The notes under the pieces: model-generated
The model's database searches: none
The model's input: only the letters and a program-made list of their open reading frames with translations
Told to the model about the DNA's origin: nothing
Assembly (NCBI RefSeq): GCF_963855985.1
Contig: NC_087109.1
Coordinates: 6,902,001 to 6,966,000, forward strand
Direction of reading: 5' to 3'
DNA from: Ostrinia nubilalis
Lineage: Eukaryota; Arthropoda; Insecta; Lepidoptera; Crambidae
Length of the DNA: 64,000 nucleotides
In this document: positions 47,009-55,599 of the stretch, piece after piece
Layout of the letters: every line of letters begins with the position of its first letter
Position numbering within the stretch: position 1 is the first letter of the stretch
Program-made: the position numbers and the translations under genes

Positions 47009-48150
47009 GGTGCGTGACAGTTTATATAAGTTTATATGATATAAATTCATTTCAATAACGTTCATATTGTATAATAAACGTATGTTATAATAATACTTGA
47101 TATAATTTTTTAACATATAATGTTTACTTCATATAATAAATCATTTCTAATAATATCATTTCAGATACCAATCACAACGCATAAAGACATTTGATATAAA
47201 CCTTACTTAATCTAAGACTCATTTGATGTAATTTTGTTTAATATAAATATTATTTCACATAACCATTACTTGTAATAAATATTATTTGTTATACTCTTTA
47301 ATTGATATAATTTCTGATAGATATAACTTTAAGTATGTTCTTCTTTAGCTTGACTTATAAATGACTTTAGTGACAAAAACGAATCGCCGTAAAACCGACT
47401 CCACGTAGTCTTGTCTGCCCTACCCCTAGAGTGTAATTTAGAAGCGCGTAGGCACGGAGGGGCGAGGCGGCCCGCGGGCTGAGGAGCAGGTGGCTGGAAG
47501 CGAGGCGCCGCGGCTGAGGCTGGCCGGCGATTCGCCGGCCAGCAAGCCGAAGACGCGGTGTCGAGCGAAAGCCATCTGCGACGATTAGCACGCGAGGGAC
47601 CGCCAGAGCCCCGCAGTGCCGGAGCCGTGACAGAAGTCTCAAGTTTTTAGTCAAATTTGCATGCTGCATGCCTGCATGCCTGCTTGCTTGCTTGCTTGCC
47701 TGCTTGCTTGCTTGCCTGTTTGCTTGCTTGCTTGCTTGCCTGCTGCTTGCCTGCTGCTTGCCTGCTTGCTAGCTTGCTTGCTTGCTTGCTTGCTTGCTCG
47801 CTTGCTTGCTACCTGCATGCAATGCTTATTATAACAAATGAACTTTGTATAAAATTATTATTGTTATATGATTTAAGTTTTATAGGAAAAGAATTTTATC
47901 TCATTTGATTATTCGACATTTTATTTTTATATGATTTGAATGTTATTTGTTTTAAATAGTATACATTGTAAGTTTTATAGAAAATATTCATTATATCAAA
48001 CCATTTTATATCAGTTAATAGTTATTTGTCTTAAAATTATATCATTCGTTTATTATAGTAAATAATTATTATATTAAACGATTTTATATAATGTGATGTT
48101 ATATCCTCTAAGTATTATATGATATGTAGTTATATCATACATTACACACC
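47009..48150. mobile_element. 1.14 kb transposon inside GR4 exon 1
   Basis: The insertion splits a receptor codon region and is flanked by an 11-12 bp direct repeat, CATTTTCGATG(G), at 46998 and 48151. The ends are imperfect inverted repeats (GGTGCGTGACAG and GGTGTGTAATG). The left 330 bp and the right 320 bp are packed with irregular TTNATATAA-like strings. The middle (about 47385-47650) is GC-rich and is followed by a CTTG microsatellite. No transposase is visible. A 9-11 bp duplication with inverted ends suggests a Mutator-like non-autonomous element, but the class is uncertain. Confidence 0.7.
47657..47820. repeat. (CTTG)n / (CCTG)n microsatellite
   Basis: Tandem tetranucleotide CTTG/CCTG with GCATGC variants at the start, lying in the middle of the transposon in GR4 exon 1. 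It produces a spurious open frame of alternating Leu, Ala and Cys. Confidence 0.92.
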
Positions 48151-48523
48151 CATTTTCGATGGCTTTTAACAAATTCTATGACGAATGTAGGGTAAATATC
48201 GCGTACACAGTATTCTTTCAATATATGCAATGGCGGGTATAGACACAGTTTTTATCGTTTGTTCCTCATATTCTACGCTGCATATTGCGTTCTTCAAACG
48301 TGAAGAACGGGAGTCCAATTTTGGAGAGTCTGGATCTTTATAAAACTATCTTAGATGCTTTAGATAAAGGGAAAAAGTCTTTAGACTTTTTGGTAAGCTT
48401 ATTAATATTAAAAAGGTATTTTCAGCTCCCCCTAAACTCTATTGTCTGTATTTTTCTATTTATTTCAGTATGTTACTTCTCTCGCTTTTCAAACGCCGGT
48501 TCTTGTAGTTGCAGTCTATTTAT

Positions 48524-48688
48524 CGCACCTACGGTGCAAATTGCAATAACGTCTCTTATGCAATTTTTTTCAAATCTTAACTGATTATGAGAAAATACTC
48601 CAATCTACCTCTTTACTTGGTTTACTTTGATTCAGTTAAGTTTTGAAAAAAATTGCATAAGTGACGTTATTGCACCGTAGTAGGTGCG
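48524..48688. mobile_element. MITE inside GR4 exon 2
   Basis: The inverted ends CGCACCTACGGTGCAA and TTGCACCGTAGTAGGTGCG surround about 120 bp. TTAT occurs on both sides (48520-48523 and 48689-48692), probably the target duplication. It interrupts the coding sequence between ...VYL and the continuation YLWSLKDL. Confidence 0.85.
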
Positions 48689-49159
48689 TTATATTTATGG
48701 AGCCTGAAAGACCTGGATCCACCTGTAAGTATACACTAGCGGCCGCACGCGACTTCGTACGCGTGGACCTTTACCCCCTTAGAGGTGGAGTTTTGTAAAA
48801 TCCGTTCTTAGCAGATGTCTCATATTATGGAACCTACGTATCTTACCTAGGTATTTGTCAAATGTTAAGTTTGTAGGTTTTATAGTGTTTGAGATTTTGT
48901 GAAGAGTGAGTCCGTCAGTAACAGTTCAGGTGTCAGTATCGCGTAGCATTTCCAATATTATAATATCCTAAATGACGATTTACTTACGTAAACTGTTGTT
49001 TTTTAGAATTTAGATAAATTAATCAGACTTCAACATACGTTTCAAACCTTGACTCTGCTGATTAATCCGTCCGTAACCGGTCTCACGACATCGAAAGCCA
49101 GCGAACTTCAACTTGTGTTGTTAGACAGATTGCTACATGAAAGAAGTAAGTTTTTTACT

Positions 49160-49206
49160 AACTTATTTTTCATCCATAAGACGTCCAGTGCTGGACAAAG
49201 GATTCC
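49160..49206 (-). mobile_element. RTE-like LINE 3' scrap
   Basis: Contains CGTCCAGTGCTGGACAAAGG, recognisable as the family at 23752-24004. It is cut off about 30 bp before the 1.26 kb DNA element. Confidence 0.6.
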
Positions 49207-49235
49207 CATAACAAAGAAAAATCAAATTATTCTAA

Positions 49236-50499
49236 CCTCGTAAGTCCCCGCGTACTTGTACAAGTACATACTAAGCATAGTAGTTCAGACCTGACATTTA
49301 AACTACATAGCAAGAGTAACTGCCTAATGTACTTACCCAAGTACAAATTTTTCTTTCCCCATTTACCGGGTAGTTTTTTTACAATGGCAAAAATGATACG
49401 ACCATACTCATTCAATACTCTATGGTCAATTCCGCCAAGTTAGACAGGTAACGTCAACTGTCAGTGTCAGTGTCATTTTTTCGCAAAATGGTCTCGCGGT
49501 CGGATTGCCGGCCGGCACGAGGATAGTTTATCTGTTTATATCAAAGTAATCTTTTGTTTTATGTCTTGTTTTTTAAATGTATCAGTAAATATAAATTATA
49601 GTTTTTGTAAATTAAACAAAATTTCAAAAGAAACTTAGTATTTTAGGAGGTCCATGATCGGTCAAAATAATTTGTACTTGATATAGTACGTTAGGCGTTT
49701 GTTACACAAATAATTGTATGAAAGTTGTATTAGGTATGAAATTAGCGTTTTTTTTTTCTTCAATGTTCATTACTATGTTATTTCTTTCATAGTATAGCTA
49801 TGTCCATCATTCTTTTTTTATTTGAAATTTGACTTCAAGGGCTTACTTTTACGTATAAAATGTTAAACTTAATTTCATTTTTTAAATTAGAAATTAATCT
49901 TCAAAGACAGCTCGTCCTAATTGTCGTCCGTTTCCATTAAACAAAAATAAATATATTTTTATACAAATACCAATTTTCAAAAAATTTCTTAACTTTTTTT
50001 ATACCTTAATGTTTTTTCAATCTACCTACAAAAATTCATAAAATTTGAATTTATGGCTTTTTAAAAAATCGCAAAAAATTAGTATGGGAAAATTAATTTT
50101 GGTGAAATTCTCCATATAAAACGCTAAGGCCAAATAATTTTGTCTTAAAGACTGAATTTTATAATTATTGCTTACTTAAGTGACGTTTAGAAGAAAAATA
50201 TGATTTATTTTTAATACTTAAATAAAACCTGTATCTTAATGATATTATTTTTTTACACTGCATAAAAAGCCTAATGTACTTACAGCAGTACAAACTATTT
50301 TCAATATTTTTCGTTTAAAACAGGTGCTAAAGATGCTAAACTTACAGTAAAAAATACAAAACATAAGGTAACACTTAATAAACTATGTAAAACTGTCAAT
50401 ATTTTATCTCGGTCTGAAGCACATTTCTTAGTTTGTACTTGGTATAGTACATCCGGCAGATATGAATACTGCTGTTGAAAAAACACAGGACTTACGAGG
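49236..50499. mobile_element. 1.26 kb inverted-repeat DNA element, copy 2
   Basis: Same element as 10251-11516, in the same orientation and with the same 12 bp ends. It differs by scattered substitutions and small indels. It lies in intron 3 of the GR4 pseudogene, and the matching GR6 intron lacks it. Confidence 0.82.
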
Positions 50500-50611
50500 C
50501 TAAATCGATAGTAAATATAGGGCCCCTCTTCCTGCAGTGAAAACTAAAGGAGAGGGAAGATGATTAAGTTTTTCATATGCTGTTTTTAGTTAGTAGTACC
50601 AGCGAAGCGTG

Positions 50612-50757
50612 AGACGTCCACCCACAAGGTGAACAGATGACTTCATAAAGGTTGCAGGAGGCGCTAGATGCAGGCCGCTGCCAACCGACCAATCTGGAAA
50701 TCATTGGGGGAAGCCTATGTTCAGCAGTGGACGTTCCGTGGCTGATTTGATGATGAT
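50612..50757 (+). mobile_element. RTE-like LINE 3' fragment before GR4 exon 4
   Basis: Contains GGAAATCATTGGGGGAAGCC and TTCAGCAGTGGACGTTCCGT and ends in TGATGATG, directly before the exon 4 acceptor. GR6 has the corresponding fragment at the same place (55785-55925), so it was present before the two genes separated. Confidence 0.8.
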
Positions 50758-51012
50758 CTCTTCTTTTCCAGATGAACCCCATTCCGACGCCATAGAACTG
50801 TTCCTGGACTACCTGCAGGCTCGTCCTATGAAGTTCACACTGTTCAAGATCATCCCCCTGGACTGGTCGCTGCCTATATTGCTCATCAACGTGTATTACT
50901 TACCAGATCGTTATTGTGCAGTTAACTCATTTTGTACTAAACATGACCGTGGAATCAAATTGTATTTTTTCTTCCTTTCAGTTGCTTACTTATTAATCGC
51001 AATAGATAATTT

Positions 51013-51106
51013 GCTTATATCCGTTGTCTAGTACCCATAGCACAAGCTTTGCTTAGTTTGGGACTAGAAGCGCAGTGTAAAATGTCCAAGGATATTTATT
51101 TATTTT
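51013..51106 (+). mobile_element. tRNA-derived SINE, 3' fragment
   Basis: Matches the last third of the SINEs at 17395 and 26832 (TATATCCGTTGTCTAGTACC through AATGTCCAAGGATATTTATT). The Pol III head is missing, so this copy is truncated at its 5' side. Confidence 0.78.
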
Positions 51107-51200
51107 GATACATTGTCAGCATGTACGTAGGTACATACTTATTAATATTAGACATGCTTCAGGACTCTCAGAAGGACCGATTCCCGGATTCATCAAGGGT

Positions 51201-51604
51201 CTACGTCGTAGCTAGTAGACTACGATTACTTATTATTTTCGTAGCACTACAGTCGTAGGCGTCGTAGCAACATGACTACAGTAATGGGAGCTAGGGGTTG
51301 TTTGCTACATGAGCGGAGTAGGTACTAACAGAGTAAATACAAATGAGTAGGTCATCTTCATAGAAACGCACCGAGCGCGGTTTGTATGTGAGCGCGTGAT
51401 ACGTTTGCGACGCGCACGCACACACTAACAAAATTCGGCGCAACCACGACTGGCTCCCCGCTAAATTTTGTCAGTGTGTGTGTGTGCGCGCCGCATACGT
51501 GTTGGCGCGCTCACATACAATCCGCGCCCGTGCGTTTCTATGAAGATGACCTACTTATTTGTATTTACTCTGGTACTAACTACGGCTTCTTACGATCGAG
51601 CCGA
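51201..51604. mobile_element. GTAGTCG-type MITE, copy 2, interrupted
   Basis: Begins CTACGTCGTAGCTAGTAGAC and ends TTACGATCGAGCCGAT, matching the copy at 54221-54366, but is split by a 244 bp element at 51329-51572. It lies between the convergent ends of the GR4 pseudogene and GR5. Confidence 0.78.
51329..51572. mobile_element. hAT-like MITE nested in another MITE
   Basis: The ends CAGAGTAAATACAAATGAGT and its complement are inverted repeats of more than 40 bp. GTACTAA occurs directly on both sides (51322-51328 and 51573-51579), extendable to 8 bp depending on where the end is placed. CAGAG ends with a 7-8 bp duplication fit hAT. The interior carries a further imperfect palindrome rich in GCGC/CACACA. 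Confidence 0.85.
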
Positions 51605-51802
51605 TGTCATTCAATGTGTAGGTTCTAATCTAAAAAGATTATGAGACATGTAGAGGCTCCTTAAGAGCATATGACGATTTGTAAGAACTATTTATTAGTC
51701 TAAACAAATAAAGAAATTTTGACTTTGACTTTGACTTTAAGAAGAAGCCTTCGGGAACGGGTTAAAATTAAAACTGCACTTCAATTAACACTTTTATTTT
51801 CT

Positions 51803-53549
51803 CTATTTGTGCGTAAACTGGATCATCACAATGATGTAGGTTATGGAAATGTTGATGACGATGACGGGTAGCCGCCAGTCCAGCGGCACCACGCGCCACA
51901 CTCGGAACCGCAATGGCCGCCCGTCGACATATCCCACGAACCGCTTCAAGTCCTTCGCGTGGCTTTTTTCTGAAAGCAAAAACATGTTTTTCAAGAAGCA
52001 TCAAGGTCTGCTTGCTAATTAATGAGTTTTGGATTCAATGCCGGACGCGATATGATTTTTCGCGTTCGGCTAACTTTTGCAGCCGATTCATTTGAATCAC
52101 CAATAATCGCCATACATAAACGTTGGCATTATTTTCGTGCGCATTTTATTTACGTAATTAAAAGTTTAGAAGTTATTTTAGGATTACCACTTCAAGCCTT
52201 TACCTAAGGGGCTTTTTAAATATTTTTTTCAATACTGACCTTTCAGCAACCTGTCATAGAGCACAAGTCTCAACTTGTCCACTTGGTTGGCCAGCAGTCC
52301 AGCAGTGAACGCCGGGAAGAACAGTACCAGCAGCTGTTGAAAGACTACCGCGTAAGCCACAAACGCGAAGAACGTTTCCCTAAAGGTTTTCTGAAATATA
52401 CTGGCCTGCAAAAAAAAATCAGCCTCTTAAAACTGCAATTACTTTTAAGTCTCTACACAAGATATTATAATTTCGAAATAAAAAGGATGAAAAAGAGTAG
52501 GATAGTTTACTAGTCTCTCAGCTTTTTTCGTGATAAAGTAGGTACCTAGGTATTTTTTCAAATTGCAATCAATCTCTCTATTAAAATTCATATGGATTTA
52601 CCGGTAGAGCAGCCTTGTCTGCAAACGGGTAGTAAACGTGCAATATTGCATCCGTGGTGTTGGCCAATAGAGACAATATGAGCTGAAATAAATAAAATAA
52701 ATTAAAACCAGTTATGATGAGAAAAGTGGAAAAAACTCCAAATCAGGCGACGTTTTTCAAATACCTATTGGGTAAGTAACTACATTATCTATGTAGATTT
52801 CTATGGCGTGTCTAGCTGTACACTGTCTTTGTTACACTTACCACCAAATCAAACGATTTCTTCACATTTTCAACTATCTCAGCCAAGTTTTTGTAGAGAT
52901 ACTGGCATGAGACAACATCGGTAGCATCCTTTTTAACAAATGACGTGAAACTTTTCATTCGTTCGTATGCAAAGCTGAACGCGTAACCGTACACTATCAA
53001 TATAAAGTCACTAGCTAACAAAGTTACATAGTACAACAACTGGTTGTATAAAGGAAACTTTGAGAAATCGAGAGAAAGCACGTAATACATAGTGAATGAA
53101 ACAATTCTATAAATAAGTAAAATGGAAAACCAAACAATCATTTTGTATTCGACGTTATAGGAGTAGCTATCTACAAATATTTCTGCATCGAAAGAGTAAA
53201 GGTCGACTTGGTAGTTACGAAAAGTATTTTTAATCAGCGCCAAATTTATTGTAAAGATATAATACACGATCAAATCTAAGAAGTACTGACAATATGTTAA
53301 AACGGTTTTAGAATTTGGATCGAAAAACGCAAATGTTAGGTTCAGGAAAAATATCGACGACTGTGTTAACGTTAACAATTTAACCAAAACGTTAGTTTTC
53401 CACGAATTAAATTTAACAAATCCGAAATCTAATGCGAACACAACGTGTAACATCACAAAGAAATATTTTATTGTTTTAGTTACAGGTTTCGTTTCAATTG
53501 ACGGTTTTACAAGGAAATACAGTTTTGGGGTGATAGGTTTAGTCGCCAT
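51803..53549 (-). CDS. Gustatory receptor GR5 (four exons, 368 aa)
   Basis: Minus-strand exons: 53549-52842, 52682-52602, 52390-52240 and 51969-51803, phases 0, 0 and 1. Length and exon sizes equal those of GR3 (708, 81, 151 and 167 nt), and the protein ends in TYIIVMIQF, the GR signature. N-terminal 22 residues are the same as in GR3. Differences are spread through exon 1 (about 50 of 236), while exon 2 differs at only two residues. This gene is compact: introns of 159, 211 and 270 bp, without transposons, unlike GR3. Its upstream region shares a repeat and flank with GR3 in inverted orientation. It appears intact; ligand unknown. Confidence 0.93.
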
Positions 53550-54220
53550 ATTGATTTTTATTTTATTTCTTTGTATTTTAATAAAAGTGTCTTGTGTGGA
53601 TGACGAGTAAAATAATTATGAAGAGTGGTAAAAAGTAGGCGGTAGGAATGAGGCTATTTCATTAATAAATGATGATATTAAATTGGATGCTAAGTAAACT
53701 AATGATATTGGAAGCTTTGCTATAAATAATCACCACCTACCACTAATTACGTAAAAAGAAAAGAAGTAGTTAGGTACTTACTTCAATTAACAATATTAAG
53801 TAGGTAATTAAAAATACATTGAAAACAACTTATCCAGACAAAATGTTATTATTGAATGCATACTCCAATGAAATTAGTGGAACTCTGCTCTAAAGAAATG
53901 AAGGTGTGAAAATCATACTGAGGTAATTACTCATTTTTGGAGTGGGGCTACATACAAATTGCTGGTTTTAAATACCCGCTATGCGGTCGATCGTTAGCGC
54001 AGCAAACCTATCCAGAAGGATTATTTAATACAATATTTCAAGTTCATCATCATCAATCTAGACTAAAACCACTTCTGGGTATGGGCCTACTCCAAATGAG
54101 GCCACCACTTCAGTCTGATACTTAGGTACTTTCAATACATTACGGTGTGAAAACAATAATGTAAGTAGTAATTTTTGGAGAAGTCGGTGATTTGTAGTTC
54201 GTACTTTCGTAGTAAGGTGT

Positions 54221-54366
54221 CTACGTCGTAGCTAGTAGACTACGACTACTAATTATTTTCGTAGCACTGCAGTCGTAGGCGTCGTAGCAACACGACTACG
54301 GTAATGGGAGCTAGGGATTGTTTTGCTACATGAGCGGCGTACTACGGCGTGCTACCATCGAGCCGA
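54221..54366. mobile_element. GTAGTCG-type MITE, copy 3 (5' of GR5)
   Basis: Begins CTACGTCGTAGCTAGTAGAC and ends ACCATCGAGCCGAT. The adjoining text (GTCGGTGATTTGTAGTTCG) also adjoins copy 1 in inverted form, which ties it to the GR3/GR5 duplication. Confidence 0.75.
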
Positions 54367-55599
54367 TCCACTATGTGACGAAAGGCCGATCTAGATGGAC
54401 AATATTATTTGACAATATTAATTAGCTTTAAAGGCGGTATCTATTGATGATTTGACTATATATAGCAAAAACAGTCATAATTGCATTTAGTTTTGGTACA
54501 TTTAACGCTATAATACATAAACCAGTATACGTTGATACACGGTTATAAAGAATTACTACCTGATAGGAGGTCAGCTTAAAATGGACATGTTTCTAAGAAG
54601 AAAAACAAAGCTGAATTCTTTATGGCAATTGAAAATAAATAAAAAGGATGAGTGAATAAAAATATAGAATGCCATGCCAGCCACTTTCCAGCCAATTGTT
54701 ACAACAAATTCGGGAAATGTTCATTTCAATATTTCATAACTCCTCCGTTACCTCGTAAGTTTCGTATTTTATCGAAATATTCATTCCGCTTATTTTTTTC
54801 ATTTTTGGGATATTTTATCCATTGTTCGTAGAACTCCCTTCGGGATATAAATATTACGCATTCAGAAAAAAAAAGAACGAAAAAAAAAATTTTGCCATCA
54901 GCTTTACTAAAAAAATTTACAAGGTTCCGCACCAGTCCGCACTTTCTAATTTACTTTGAGCAATACAATATGAATGAGACTACAACATATATAAGTTGCA
55001 GCCATGGTACAACAAAGTACATGTAGTTTCTGGTCCAACAAACACAAAGTTCGCATTAAAAATGTAATATCCATCACATTCGACAGCTATGTTTTCGGCA
55101 ACTGTAAAGTTATTTGCAATGTGAATGAATAAAAATGGTAGTTCTTACCATCAACTTCACGATCCATCATTAACTTTAGCACAATTAATTTTATAAACAC
55201 TTTGAAATAGCGACAGACCAAATGCAGAAAAGTGAATGATTTCTTCATGAATTCCACCCGTAATGATACTTCAAAAATATTTATTAATTTATTGGAGGGT
55301 ACTTGCACAAAATTATCACCAGAATCGTTACCTCCAGATTGTCGGCTATCGATTTTGCTAGTATTATTGGAGATTTGAATTAACCCTTTTTGTCCATCTA
55401 GATCGGCCTTTCGTCACATAGTGCGATCGATCGAAAAAAACACAAGCACTTAGCAGGGCCCCAATCGGCATTTATTAAAATTCATCATAATGAAGAATAT
55501 TGACTAATTTTGTTTTTTAGCTTTCTACTTCTGGTGGACATTTGGACCAAACTCCGTACATGTTGGTCATTGTCTTTTGGGTCTATACTGTGGTCATGT
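54367..55599. other. Between GR5 and GR6, nothing recognised
   Basis: AT-rich sequence with short open frames only. No repeat pair or coding signal could be supported. The GR6 3' untranslated region should lie at its right end. Confidence 0.45.

Larger units (their letters stand above)
46567..50940 (+). pseudogene. Gustatory receptor GR4 pseudogene (GR6 type)
   Basis: Compared with GR6, all four exons are recognisable: exon 1 about 46567-48393, exon 2 about 48469-48724, exon 3 49007-49145 and exon 4 50772-50940. The lesions are many. Exon 1 has an internal deletion after codon 18, two in-frame stops (a TGA where GR6 has an arginine codon, and a TAA a few codons later), a degenerate AT microsatellite near 46750, and a 1.14 kb transposon (47009-48150). 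Exon 2 is split by a 165 bp MITE. Exon 4 has a 2 bp deletion and then an extra T, destroying the C-terminal GR motif. Exon 3 is still open. A functional receptor is therefore excluded. A solo LTR lies just upstream, and a 1.26 kb transposon sits in intron 3. Confidence 0.93.

Noticed and set aside
47657..47908. Leu/Ala/Cys-rich protein
   Set aside because: It is a translation of the CTTG/CCTG microsatellite.
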